A stretch of DNA of 64,000 bases from positions 1,957,501-2,021,500 of the forward strand of contig NZ_CP087190.1 of assembly GCF_024749165.1 (NCBI RefSeq), in the 5' to 3' direction. Position 1 is the first letter of the stretch. Each line of letters starts with the position of its first letter. The DNA is from Pseudomonas sp. B21-023. GTDB taxonomy: Bacteria; Pseudomonadota; Gammaproteobacteria; Pseudomonadales; Pseudomonadaceae. Shown here piece by piece: positions 28,454 to 37,233 of this stretch. A program made the position numbers and the translations under genes. Below the pieces are notes generated by a model. That model saw nothing but the letters and a program-made list of their open reading frames with translations. It was not told the DNA's origin and searched no databases.

Positions 28454-31036
28454 TCAACTGTTCAAATAATAGTAGTGGGTGTTGTTACGGATTACATTCT
28501 CGGGAATACCTTCTCTGAGGCACATGGCATGGATTGCAGCGACATCGTCAGCAGAGTATTCCAGCAAGTAGAGATCATTGATTGAGTCAAGATTGAAGTG
28601 GGCTTTTATAAGGGCGGTCACAGAGCGGCTTGTCGGCGGGTACTCGGAGGAATCACCTGTTTCCAGTGATTCGGCGGTTTGGTTTGTACCTTGCTGAAGG
28701 TTTTCGATCATCTTGAAGACCGGATGGTTCGCCAGCGCACTGGTGAAGGCACGGGTCTCTCCTCCGAATGACTGCTCGCCGTGGCGACGGAGAAACGGCA
28801 GAATGTTCTGCCGATATGCCAGCCCCTGCTCGACTCTATCCTTGTCACCCATGCTGAAGCTTGTGACGATCGAGGGCATGCCAAAAATTTCACCTTTCTC
28901 CAGGCTGGCAAAGGCATTCCACAGCGCCCGGTAAGCCCGGCGTGCGGTCATGATCAGCGCATTCAAGCTGGGGTCGGCGGGGTTCTGATTGGGTTTCAGT
29001 GGTTTGTTGAACTCCCATGATTTTGCAAAGTAGCTGTTCATGACGTTGAAAATCAGCCAGCCAGAGATTGCCTGCTCATGGATATGATGTTCTTTGCGCC
29101 AGTCGTTAATGTCTTTTGCTAGCGAAATAATCAGTATATCGATGTCCGTTGCAGGGGCGCTGTCTTCGGGGGCGAGGTCCTGAGGGTCGAGGTCGTCGTC
29201 GCTCAAGGCGGGCACAGAATAGAACGGCGCCCGGTTGATCATTTCGCTCAGATCATGCGGCTCCAGGTTCCTGACCAGGCTGGCAATCACAAGCTCGAAG
29301 AGTCGGCCAGTGAAAATCTTGTTGGTTTTTCGACTTTCGCTGAAGAAGCTTCGGTGCAGCATGAGTTCAGCTAGAAATTGAGCTTCAAGCGGCAGGTCCG
29401 ACGTGTTAAAGCGCTTCATTGCATGCCCTACTTCGGCCAGCGCATAGGGATGACGCTCATCCAGGCTAGCGGTGTTTAGGAGCTCATCAGGCACATGCTT
29501 CACCCACTCGCTTACATTGGAGCGGACGAGCGGAGCTGGGAACGAACGGGTGCTTTCCTCTGGCAATGTATCTGGTTGGAAAAGTGGGCTCTTGAACAGT
29601 AGCGAGAGCCGGCTAGTGGGTATTGTCTGAATGTTCAAAATATGAGCGTCCGCCTCAAGCGCGAGGCTGGCAGCCGAAGACGCATGCTCATGATGCAGAT
29701 AGTTGAGCAGGACCTTTTTTGCCTCGGTGATGCAGTGTCGCCACTCATCCATCGAGAGTGGATCTGCCTCATGCTTGGCATTGAAGAAATTCTGGTAGGC
29801 ATGATTGCTGGCGGTTTCGCGCTGCGTCTTTTCCTCAAGACGTTGCGCACGATGGTATTCCCGGGAAAACTCGTTCAGTGCCGGGATGATGCCAATGGGC
29901 ATGATCATCGCGCGGTGCAGCGTCCACTCATTGGTAATGGATGGGCCCCAGCGCTTGAGCAGGCCACTGAGATCGGGAATGTTCTGCCTGAACGCGAAAA
30001 TCAGCTGCGTGAGCTCGCGGACGGTCTCCAGCTTGATCGAAAGGCGTCGTTCAGTGGGAGTGTTCAGCCGTTCATTGAGCAGGGCGTCGATCCAGCGCCA
30101 GAACACGGGCAGGGAGAAATACTCCTCGGTGTCCTTGCAGAGCAGGATTTCCTCGTTCGCCAGGTAGTTTGCCGCCGTGGGCATGTCCCTGCGAAGCTGC
30201 AGGGGCATGATCTTGCGTTGATACTCGGTCGCCAGGCTCCTGGCGGTTTCCAGTGCATCTCGGGTCTTGATCTTGCTGTTCTGCGTCAGCTTGCTATAGA
30301 AGTCGCGCCAGGTCACTTCATGGTAGAGCGCCAGGTCACCACTGATGATGGGCTGGACGTAAGGTGAGGTCAGGTAGCGCCTTACCACCTCAAGGTTTTC
30401 GAAGGCTCGATTGAGGGAAGTGTCGACATCGTCGATCGGCAGGACCAGGAGCTTCTTGCCGATCAACTCAAGCGATTTCTTGAAAAGCTCATGAACCTGC
30501 TTGTTCAGATCATGGCTGCCCATGAAGGCCCTGACCTTGTCCAGGCCGTACTTGTTGCGCTGGGACTGCAGCTGCTCCAGGGTATTGCCGAGTACCTGCA
30601 ACTGGTGGTGGAACTCCTCGGCCTTGTGGTCTGCACGGCTGAGCGCTTCGGCGACCGACTTGTCCCGGATGATCGCGGCGACGATCACGTTCAGGAACAG
30701 ATCGTCGGTGTCCTCCAACAGCGTCGGGTCCACAGGCTTGAGCACATGAATGGCTTTGGCGAGGTCAGTTCTTTCGTTCTCGAGATACAGGTTGAGGTTG
30801 ACCAGTACCGAGCTTTTGCCTGTGCCGCGCTTGCCATCGATCAGAATCGCATTGTGCGAACGGTGTTGGTCCAGATCGTCCCGGTCAGGTTGGCTCCTGA
30901 GGCCATCCTCGAGCAGGTCCGCCAGGTCCTTGTAAATATCCCGCGCCAGCAACGTACTGTGCTCCCGCTGCGCCGCCTGCTCCTTCTGCTCGATGGGAAA
31001 ACGAATACGCGAATCGTTGGATTGATTGCTGGCCAC
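28454..31036 (-). CDS. rdrA: RADAR ATPase RdrA
   Basis: An 860-residue cytosolic P-loop ATPase. Walker A is GKRGTGKS (residues 68-75); Walker B is LLVLPIDDVD (about 196-205, with the double aspartate). The rest is largely helical with no membrane helix. RdrA subunits assemble into rings that activate or recruit RdrB. GTG start at 31036 with a weak AGGGA about 9 bp upstream; a hairpin terminator of the upstream lrp operon lies 28 bp before it. Base composition is visibly more AT-rich than flanking chromosomal genes, consistent with horizontal transfer of the defence pair. Confidence 0.87.
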   Translation of the reverse strand: MASNQSNDSRIRFPIEQKEQAAQREHSTLLARDIYKDLADLLEDGLRSQPDRDDLDQHRSHNAILIDGKRGTGKSSVLVNLNLYLENERTDLAKAIHVLKPVDPTLLEDTDDLFLNVIVAAIIRDKSVAEALSRADHKAEEFHHQLQVLGNTLEQLQSQRNKYGLDKVRAFMGSHDLNKQVHELFKKSLELIGKKLLVLPIDDVDTSLNRAFENLEVVRRYLTSPYVQPIISGDLALYHEVTWRDFYSKLTQNSKIKTRDALETARSLATEYQRKIMPLQLRRDMPTAANYLANEEILLCKDTEEYFSLPVFWRWIDALLNERLNTPTERRLSIKLETVRELTQLIFAFRQNIPDLSGLLKRWGPSITNEWTLHRAMIMPIGIIPALNEFSREYHRAQRLEEKTQRETASNHAYQNFFNAKHEADPLSMDEWRHCITEAKKVLLNYLHHEHASSAASLALEADAHILNIQTIPTSRLSLLFKSPLFQPDTLPEESTRSFPAPLVRSNVSEWVKHVPDELLNTASLDERHPYALAEVGHAMKRFNTSDLPLEAQFLAELMLHRSFFSESRKTNKIFTGRLFELVIASLVRNLEPHDLSEMINRAPFYSVPALSDDDLDPQDLAPEDSAPATDIDILIISLAKDINDWRKEHHIHEQAISGWLIFNVMNSYFAKSWEFNKPLKPNQNPADPSLNALIMTARRAYRALWNAFASLEKGEIFGMPSIVTSFSMGDKDRVEQGLAYRQNILPFLRRHGEQSFGGETRAFTSALANHPVFKMIENLQQGTNQTAESLETGDSSEYPPTSRSVTALIKAHFNLDSINDLYLLEYSADDVAAIHAMCLREGIPENVIRNNTHYYYLNS

Positions 31037-31063
31037 GGCTGTACATCCCTGGAAATGTGGAAA

Positions 31064-31089
31064 CGCCCCGCGGATTCATCCGCGAGGCG
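31064..31089 (-). terminator. Hairpin between lrp and rdrA
   Basis: CGCC-C-CGCGGAT-TC-ATCCGCG-A-GGCG forms a strong stem. On the minus strand it is followed by TTTCC, so it can end the lrp operon just before the rdrA start. Confidence 0.6.
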
Positions 31090-31150
31090 TGGTCATTGGA
31101 TCCAGTAATGTTACTAAGCCACTATCTTGCGCCACAAGCGCTACCTTGGC

Positions 31151-31642
31151 TCAAGCCTGCGGCGCCGTGCTCTTGACCGCCGCCAGTTCCGGATGCGCCA
31201 CCAGTTTGTCGATATGCAGCTCGTCGTCGTTCATCCAGGTCTCGGTCAGCACCCGGTAATGCTCCATGTCGCGGCAGCGCATGCGCAGGCTGTAGTCGAA
31301 GTGCCCGCTGATCAGCTGGCACTCGTAGACCTGCGGGCAGGCGCGCACGGTGGCTTCGAAGGCCCGCTGCGCCGAGCGCCCGCTCTGGTTGGACAAGGCC
31401 ACCAGCACCAGCAGCGACAACCCCGGGGAGACCTGCTGCAGGTCGATGATTGCTCCATATCCGCGGATCACTCCGCGCCGCTCCAGCTTGCGCACACGCT
31501 CCAGGCAGGGCCTGGGGGTCAGGTGCACGAGGGTGGAGAGCTTTTCGTAGGTGATCCTTCCGTGGTGGCGCAGCACGTCGATGATCGCTTCGTCGATGCG
31601 ATCCAGCGGTGCCGAGGTGGAGCTGATGGCCTTGCTATCCAT
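31151..31642 (-). CDS. Lrp/AsnC family transcriptional regulator
   Basis: A 163-residue regulator: N-terminal winged HTH (about residues 12-70, ITYEKLSTLVHLTPRPCLERVRKLERRGVI) and a C-terminal RAM/ASNC ligand domain (about 80-150). ATG 31642 is chosen; the longer frame overlaps the preceding ABC gene and gives arginine/serine-rich nonsense. Being the last gene of the citrulline/ornithine operon, 13 bp after the ATPase gene, it likely senses an amino acid of that pathway and autoregulates. Confidence 0.9.
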   Translation of the reverse strand: MDSKAISSTSAPLDRIDEAIIDVLRHHGRITYEKLSTLVHLTPRPCLERVRKLERRGVIRGYGAIIDLQQVSPGLSLLVLVALSNQSGRSAQRAFEATVRACPQVYECQLISGHFDYSLRMRCRDMEHYRVLTETWMNDDELHIDKLVAHPELAAVKSTAPQA

Positions 31643-31655
31643 ATACGGCTTGACT

Positions 31656-32474
31656 TCACTTGAGGCGGTTGGAGAGGAACTGGCGCAGACGCTCGCTCTG
31701 TGGCCGGTCGAGGATCTCGGCGCTGCCGCTTTCCTCGACCAGGCCCTGGTGCAGGAACAGCACCTGGCTCGACACCTGGCGGGCAAACCCCATTTCATGG
31801 GTGACCATGAGCATGGTACGTCCTTCCTCGGCGAGCGTCTGTATCACCTTGAGCACTTCGCCGACCAATTCCGGGTCGAGTGCCGAGGTGGGCTCGTCGA
31901 ACAGGATGATTTCCGGCTCCATGGCCAGCGCCCGGGCGATGGCCACGCGCTGTTGCTGGCCGCCGGAGAGAAACGCCGGATACTGCTCGGCGGCGCGGGC
32001 CGGCAGGCCGACCTTGTCCAGGTACTTGCGCGCCCGTGCCTCGGCTTCGCTGGCGCTGATCCCCAGCACCTTGCGCGGCGCCAGGCAGATGTTCTCAAGC
32101 ACGGTCAGGTGGCTCCACAGGTTGAAGTGCTGGAACACCATGGCCAGGCGTGTGCGCAGGTTCTGCAGTTGGGCCGGCGGCGGGGTGCGGGTGCCGGGGT
32201 GGATCTCCAGGGTCTGGCCGTCGAGGGTGATGCTGCCGGCGTTGGGCTGCTCGAGAAAGTTGATGCAGCGCAGGAAGGTGCTCTTGCCCGAGCCGCTGGC
32301 GCCGATCAGGCTGATCACATCGCCCTTGCGCGCCTGCAGCGAGACGCCCTTGAGCACCTGGTGCTCGCCGTAGTGCTTGTGCAGCCCCTCGACGCTGAGC
32401 TTGATCGCGCCGGCATGGGCGTGTGCCTTCGGGGCCTGGGCGAAGGTGGAAAGTGGCAGTGCGGTAGCAGTCAT
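31656..32474 (-). CDS. Polar amino acid ABC transporter, ATP-binding protein
   Basis: A 272-residue ATPase of the HisP/AotP/OccP class. Walker A GASGSGKS, signature LSGGQQQR, Walker B ILFDEPTSALD and H-loop VTHEMGFA are all present. It energises the two permeases encoded directly upstream (4-bp gap). ATG 32474 is preferred over 32498, which would overlap the permease end. Confidence 0.93.
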   Translation of the reverse strand: MTATALPLSTFAQAPKAHAHAGAIKLSVEGLHKHYGEHQVLKGVSLQARKGDVISLIGASGSGKSTFLRCINFLEQPNAGSITLDGQTLEIHPGTRTPPPAQLQNLRTRLAMVFQHFNLWSHLTVLENICLAPRKVLGISASEAEARARKYLDKVGLPARAAEQYPAFLSGGQQQRVAIARALAMEPEIILFDEPTSALDPELVGEVLKVIQTLAEEGRTMLMVTHEMGFARQVSSQVLFLHQGLVEESGSAEILDRPQSERLRQFLSNRLK

Positions 32475-32478
32475 GTTT

Positions 32479-33192
32479 TCAGCCTCGGGCAGGGTCAAGG
32501 AAGCGCATCCAGCGCCGTTCGGCCACGCGGAACAGGCCGACCAGGGCGAAGGACAGCAGCATGTACAGCAAGGCGGCCACGCCGAAGGCCTGGAAGGTCA
32601 GGAAGGTTGCGGCGTTGGCGTCGCGGGCCACCTTGAGGATGTCGGCGACGGTGGCGGTGAAGGCCAGCGAGGTGGCATGCAACATCAGGATCAGTTCGTT
32701 GCTGTAAGCCGGCAGCGAGCGGCGCAGGGCGGCGGGCAGCACCAGGAACAGGTTGAGCTTCCAGCCACGCAGGCCATAGGCCTGGGCCGCCTCCAGCTCG
32801 CCAGCGGGCAGATTGCGGATGGCGCCGGCAAAGATTTCCACGGTGTAGGCGCAGGTGTTGAGCACGAACGCCAGCAAGGTACAGTTGAGCGCGTTGCGGA
32901 AAAACTGGTCGAGCAGGGCGTGGTCGCGCACCACCTGCAGGCTGTAGAGCCCGGTGTAGCAGATCAGCAGCTGGATATAGAGCGGCGTGCCGCGGAACAC
33001 GAAGGTGTACAGCTGCACCGGCAGGCGCAGCCAGGCATGATGCGAGGTGCGCGCCAAGGCCAGTGGCAGCGACAAGGCGAAGCCCAGCACCATGCTGGCC
33101 AGGAACAGCCAGAGAGTCATGGCCAGGCCCGAGAGGCCGGTGCCATCGTTGTAGAGATAGGCCAGGCCGTATTCCTGAAGGAGTTCGATCAT
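32479..33192 (-). CDS. Polar amino acid ABC transporter permease (HisM-like)
   Basis: A 237-residue inner-membrane subunit with about five TM helices and the EAA loop (PAGELEAAQAYGLRGWKLNLFLVLPAAL, given in part) that contacts the ATPase. It overlaps the other permease by 4 bp (ATGA), showing translational coupling. The HisM/HisQ-type heterodimer implies a cationic or polar amino acid as cargo. Confidence 0.92.
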   Translation of the reverse strand: MIELLQEYGLAYLYNDGTGLSGLAMTLWLFLASMVLGFALSLPLALARTSHHAWLRLPVQLYTFVFRGTPLYIQLLICYTGLYSLQVVRDHALLDQFFRNALNCTLLAFVLNTCAYTVEIFAGAIRNLPAGELEAAQAYGLRGWKLNLFLVLPAALRRSLPAYSNELILMLHATSLAFTATVADILKVARDANAATFLTFQAFGVAALLYMLLSFALVGLFRVAERRWMRFLDPARG

Positions 33193-33896
33193 CGCGCCAG
33201 CTCCTTGATGCCGGTGTTGTAGCGCCGCTCGAGGTGCTTGAGCAGGCGGTTGGACAAGGTGGTGATGACCAGGTAGAGCAGGCCCGCCAGGCACAGGAAG
33301 AACAGCATGTCATTGGTGGTCTTGCCGGCGTTCTGCGCGGCCTTGACCAGGTCGGCCAGGCCGATGATCGACACCAGTGCGGTGGACTTGAGCAACACCA
33401 GCCAGTTGTTGCCCAGCCCTGGCAGGGCGAAGCGCATCAGCTGCGGGAACAGCACCAGCCGAAACCGCTGCGTCCTGCTCAGGCCATAGGCGGTGGCGGC
33501 CTCCAGCTGTCCGGCGGGTACGCTGAGGATGGCGCCGCGGAAGTTCTCGGTGAAGTAGGCGCCGTAGATGAAGCCCAAGGTGACTACCCCGGCGCTGAAC
33601 GGGTCGATTTCGACATAGTCCCAGCCCAGCATCTCGGTCAGGTCGTTGAGCCAGATTTGCATGCTGTAGAAGATCAGCAGGATCAGCACGAGGTCGGGAA
33701 CGCTGCGGATCAGCGTGGTGTAGAGGGTGGCCGGGAGGCGCAGCAGCCTTGATCGCGACAGCTTGGCGCTGGCGCCGATCAGGCCCAGTGCGAGGCTGAG
33801 CGCCAGTGACAGCAGGGCCAGCTTGAGGGTCATCCAGGTGCCCTGGGCCAGCAGCGGGCCGAAGCCTTGCAGGCCGTGGGAGAGGAAGTCGTTCAT
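33189..33896 (-). CDS. Polar amino acid ABC transporter permease (HisQ-like)
   Basis: A 235-residue permease, TM helices at about 15-45, 55-80, 95-120, 155-180 and 195-220, with the EAA loop PAGQLEAATAYGLSRTQRF. RSVPDLVLILLIFY is a family signature of HisQ proteins. ATG 33896 start; the longer frame runs back through a REP pair. Pairs with the next permease. Confidence 0.92.
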   Translation of the reverse strand: MNDFLSHGLQGFGPLLAQGTWMTLKLALLSLALSLALGLIGASAKLSRSRLLRLPATLYTTLIRSVPDLVLILLIFYSMQIWLNDLTEMLGWDYVEIDPFSAGVVTLGFIYGAYFTENFRGAILSVPAGQLEAATAYGLSRTQRFRLVLFPQLMRFALPGLGNNWLVLLKSTALVSIIGLADLVKAAQNAGKTTNDMLFFLCLAGLLYLVITTLSNRLLKHLERRYNTGIKELAR

Positions 33897-33918
33897 GGCA
33901 GGGATCTCGCGGGTAGGC

Positions 33919-33983
33919 CGTCGCGGGGCAAGCCTGCTCCCAAGCAGAGGTAAGCCCGTGGGAGCGGGTTTGCCCCGCGATCG
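33919..33983. repeat. Inverted REP pair inside the transporter operon
   Basis: CGTCGCGGGGCAAGCCTGCT and the opposing GTGGGAGCGGGTTTGCCCCG sit between the binding-protein and permease genes. A palindrome there commonly stabilises the upstream binding-protein mRNA relative to the permeases. Confidence 0.75.
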
Positions 33984-33993
33984 GCGCTGTAGG

Positions 33994-34776
33994 TCACTCG
34001 TTGTAGATGTCCACGTCGCCGACGTATTTCTTCTGGATCTCGGCGTAGGTGCCGTCGGCATGGATCATGGCGATGCCCTTGTCGAGCAGGGCCTTGAGTT
34101 CGGGATCGCTCTTGCGCAGGCCCATGGCGATGTCCAGCGGCAAGGTCGGGTCCTTGATCGCCGGGCCGCTCCTGAAGTCGGCGCCTTCGGGCTTGGAGAG
34201 TAAGTTGAGCTGGGCTTCGAGCTTGTCGGTGACGGTGGCGTCGAGGCGGCCATTGATCAGGTCGGCGTAGTTCTGGTCCTGGCTCTGGTAGGCCTTGACC
34301 TGCGCGCCCTGAGGCGCCAGCACGGTGCGGGCGTAGGCTTCCTGCAGCGAACCCTGGAGCACGCCGACCTGCTTGCCCTTGAGCGATTCGGTGGTGTCGC
34401 CGAAGTCGGCTGACTTGCGCACGATCACCGAGGTGGGGCTGAGGAACAGGCGGCTGGTGAAGTCGATCTGCTTCAGGCGTGCCGGAGTGACGGCCATCGA
34501 GGACATGATGGCGTCGAACTTGCGGGCGCGCAGAGCCGGGATCATGCCGTCGAACTCGTTGTGCACCCAGGTGCACTTGACCTGCAGCTTGGCGCAGATG
34601 GCGTTGCCCAGGTCGATGTCGAAGCCTTGCAGGCTGCCATCGGCGGCAACGGATTCGAAAGGTGGGTATTCGGGGAAGACGCCGAAGCGGATCTCGGTCC
34701 ACTCCTTGGCCTGGGCAACGCTGGTGGCACATAACGAGAACAGCAGCACGCCGAGGCGTTTTCGCATGGAGAACAT
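33994..34776 (-). CDS. Periplasmic amino acid-binding protein (LAO/HisJ-like)
   Basis: A 260-residue solute-binding protein with a Sec signal peptide (MRKRLGVLLFSLCATSVAQA core) and the bac_3 fold: IRFGVFPEYPPFESV, GFDIDLGNAICAKL, DGMIPALRARKFDAIMSSM. This last motif is the hallmark of lysine/arginine/ornithine, histidine and octopine binders. Together with ocd and ctlX upstream, citrulline, ornithine or arginine is the likely ligand (inference). Start 34776 or the in-frame ATG 34767. Confidence 0.92.
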   Translation of the reverse strand: MFSMRKRLGVLLFSLCATSVAQAKEWTEIRFGVFPEYPPFESVAADGSLQGFDIDLGNAICAKLQVKCTWVHNEFDGMIPALRARKFDAIMSSMAVTPARLKQIDFTSRLFLSPTSVIVRKSADFGDTTESLKGKQVGVLQGSLQEAYARTVLAPQGAQVKAYQSQDQNYADLINGRLDATVTDKLEAQLNLLSKPEGADFRSGPAIKDPTLPLDIAMGLRKSDPELKALLDKGIAMIHADGTYAEIQKKYVGDVDIYNE

Positions 34777-34940
34777 GGTCTTGGGTCCCTGGGTGTTGTT
34801 ATTGGTAGTAGGGCGGTTGATGCGCGTAGGTCCGTCAGTGACTCATGGGTCGCGCTCAGGATGCGCGAGATAGACAGGTTTTTTGTGTCGTTTGCCAGCG
34901 CGTGGGAGGCCGGATTCGGCTGTTAGTGGGCTACTTGCAG

Positions 34941-34991
34941 CCGAAACGGCTGTTTCGACAAAGATTTATGGATGTGCGACAGCCGTTTCGG
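34941..34991 (-). promoter_or_regulatory. 13-bp inverted repeat with an alternative hairpin
   Basis: CCGAAACGGCTGT (34941-34953) is perfectly complementary to ACAGCCGTTTCGG (34979-34991). The left arm also overlaps CGAAAC-GGCT-GTTTCG (34942-34957), so two exclusive stems are possible. It lies in the 249-bp gap between the ocd stop and the binding-protein start. It could be an mRNA processing/attenuation site or a dimeric operator. Confidence 0.5.
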
Positions 34992-35025
34992 TCAATGGGA
35001 CCGCCAAGCGGCCCCGCGTGTTCGG

Positions 35026-36072
35026 TCAGGCAGCACTGGCCTTGCGCTCACGCCCTTTTGGCTGCAGCAAGGCAAACAGGTCCTTCGGGTTCTCGAGTTC
35101 AGGCACCAGCGCAATGTCATGCCCGATGTCCAGGGTGCGGGCCACGTCGAGCACATAGCGCAGCGCCGAGTAGTCCTCCAGGGCGAAGCCGACCGAGTCG
35201 AACAACGTGACCTGCCCGGCGTTCTCGCGGCCTGCGGCGCTGCCCTCGACCACCTGCCAGAACTCGGTGGTCGGCGAGTCGGCCGGCATCTGCTGGATCT
35301 CGCCCTCGATCCGGCTCTGCGGTTCGTACTCGACGATCACTCGGGCACGCTCGACGATGTCGCGGTGCAGTTCGGTCTTGCCCGGGCAGTCGCCGCCCAC
35401 GGCATTGAGGTGCATGCCCGGCTCGATCAGCTCCGGGGTGAGAATGGTGGCGTAGGCCTTGTCGGCGGTGACCGTGGTGACGATATCGGCGCCGCGTACC
35501 GCCTCGGCCACGCTGCCGGCGATGGCCAGCTTCAGTTGCGGGTAGCCGGCCAGGTTGGCTGCCAGTTTCTCCGAAGCCTTGCGGTCAATGTCGAACAGGC
35601 GGATCTCCTCGATGCCCAGCAGGGTGTGGAAGGCGATGGCCTGGAACTCGCTTTGCGAGCCGTTGCCGATCAGCGCCATGCGCTTGCTGCCAGGACGCGC
35701 CAGGTAGCGGGCGGCCAGGGCCGAGGTGGCGGCGGTACGGATGGCGGTGGTCAGGGTCATCTCGCTGAGCAGCACTGGCGCGCCGGTATCGACATCGCCC
35801 AGGGCGCCGAAGGCCATCACGGTGAGCAGGCCGTTGTGGGTGTTCTTCGGGTGGCCGTTGACGTACTTGAAGGCGTACAGGTTCGCGTCGGACACCGGCA
35901 TCAGCTCGATCACCCCGTCCGGCGAGTGGTTGGCCAGGCGCGCGCATTTCTCGAAGTCGTGCCAGCGCAGGTAGTCCTGGCGGATGTACTCGGCCACCTC
36001 GGCCAGGCAGGTGGGCAGGCCCTTGCGGTTGACCAGGCGGGCGAGGTCATTTACGTCGATGTAGCGGGTCAT
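35026..36072 (-). CDS. ocd: Ornithine cyclodeaminase
   Basis: A 348-residue enzyme of the OCD/mu-crystallin family that converts ornithine to proline and ammonia with bound NAD. The substrate-region motif FKYVNGHPKNTHNGLLTV, the Rossmann segment MALIGNGSQSEFQA and the NAVGGDCPGKTEL stretch (carrying the catalytic aspartate) all match true Ocd rather than alanine dehydrogenase-like relatives. It follows ctlX by 19 bp. With CtlX it makes a short route from citrulline via ornithine to proline. Confidence 0.93.
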   Translation of the reverse strand: MTRYIDVNDLARLVNRKGLPTCLAEVAEYIRQDYLRWHDFEKCARLANHSPDGVIELMPVSDANLYAFKYVNGHPKNTHNGLLTVMAFGALGDVDTGAPVLLSEMTLTTAIRTAATSALAARYLARPGSKRMALIGNGSQSEFQAIAFHTLLGIEEIRLFDIDRKASEKLAANLAGYPQLKLAIAGSVAEAVRGADIVTTVTADKAYATILTPELIEPGMHLNAVGGDCPGKTELHRDIVERARVIVEYEPQSRIEGEIQQMPADSPTTEFWQVVEGSAAGRENAGQVTLFDSVGFALEDYSALRYVLDVARTLDIGHDIALVPELENPKDLFALLQPKGRERKASAA

Positions 36073-36091
36073 GATGGTTCTCCTTGACGGG

Positions 36092-37009
36092 TCAGTGGCG
36101 CGAGGGCAGGTGGATTTCGGCGAGCATGCAGCGGGCGCTGCCGCCGCCTATACGTTCGATATGGTCGATGTTCACCACCAGCGGATGGCTGTGGCGTTCG
36201 ACCTGGCGGCGCTGCTGCGCATCGAGCGAGCGCCAGGCGCTGCGCGACATCACCAGCAGCGAGCGGCCGTCGCGGTCGTGGACCTCGAGCATGTTGCCGG
36301 CGAAGTTCTCCAGCTGATCGAAGTTCAGCGCCAGCACCTGCTTGTCGGTGTCGCGCAGCGAATGTTCCAGTGCGCGGCGTTCGTCTGGGTGGGGCAGGGC
36401 ATCGAGGCAGGCCACGGCGAGCTGGCGGCCGACATTCATCATCACGTTGCTGTGGTAGATCGGCGCCTGCTGGCGGTCCACCGCGTGGAACAGGCACAGG
36501 CGGTAGTCCAGGTGCTCGGCGAACTGGCGCAGGGCGCGTTCGTGGGTGCGCCCGGAGTGACAGGCGTAGCTGATACGGTGCTCGCGGTCCAGGACCATGC
36601 TGCCGGTGCCTTCGAGGAACAGATTCTGCTGTTCCAGCGGGCTCAGGTCGACGGTGCGCTGGATGGCGAAGCGCTCGCTCAGCACGCCCAGTACGCCCTT
36701 GCTGCGTTCCAGGCGGCGGTTCTTGCCCTCCATCGGGTAGAGCACCAGGCTACCGTCGGCATGGCTGCTCCAGCAGTTGTTGGGGAAGATCGAGTCAGGG
36801 GTATGGGGCTCCGGGGTGTCCTGCACCACCAGTACGTCGACGCCGTGCTGGCGCAGGCTGTCGACGTAGCCGTCGAACTCTTCCAGGGCCTTTGCGCTGG
36901 CGGTCTCAGGGTCCAGCGGCGCTTGCTGGAAGCGGTTGTTGGCGGCGGTGTCGGGGTTGAAGGCGAACCGCGCCGGGCGAATCATGAGGACGGTATTTGT
37001 TGTTTGCAT
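36092..37009 (-). CDS. ctlX: Citrulline hydrolase-type amidinotransferase superfamily protein
   Basis: A 305-residue protein of the arginine deiminase/amidinotransferase fold. Visible features are PDSIFPNNCWSSHADG near the N-terminus, FLEGTGSMVLDR, the catalytic histidine region PIYHSNVMMNVG, and the nucleophilic cysteine at about C294 (GGGSARCMLAEI). CtlX-type members hydrolyse citrulline to ornithine. The adjacent ocd and polar amino acid importer support that reaction here. I prefer ATG 37009 (MQTTNTVLMIRPARF) over a GTG five codons upstream; neither has a clear ribosome site. Confidence 0.87.
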   Translation of the reverse strand: MQTTNTVLMIRPARFAFNPDTAANNRFQQAPLDPETASAKALEEFDGYVDSLRQHGVDVLVVQDTPEPHTPDSIFPNNCWSSHADGSLVLYPMEGKNRRLERSKGVLGVLSERFAIQRTVDLSPLEQQNLFLEGTGSMVLDREHRISYACHSGRTHERALRQFAEHLDYRLCLFHAVDRQQAPIYHSNVMMNVGRQLAVACLDALPHPDERRALEHSLRDTDKQVLALNFDQLENFAGNMLEVHDRDGRSLLVMSRSAWRSLDAQQRRQVERHSHPLVVNIDHIERIGGGSARCMLAEIHLPSRH

Positions 37010-37184
37010 TGGGCACGCATCCACAGGTGGGCTGTGTGACCATTGTGTGATGGTTTGCGGTGAGATCCCGGCTGAAGCGGGCGGGGCGGGCAGCGGGTCC
37101 AGCTGAAATGGCTTGTTTGGCAGCGGAATCGGCTGGTGTCACAGAAAAAGGTCGCCGCTCCCACAAGGATGAGCTGTACAACTG

Positions 37185-37212
37185 AAAACGGCGCCTCGAA
37201 GGGCGCCGTTTT
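37185..37212. terminator. Bidirectional intrinsic terminator
   Basis: AAAACGGCGCC-TCGAA-GGGCGCCGTTTT, T-rich on both strands. It ends folD (minus strand) 20 bp after its stop. Confidence 0.85.
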
Positions 37213-37233
37213 CTTTATTGCCGGAACACCGTA

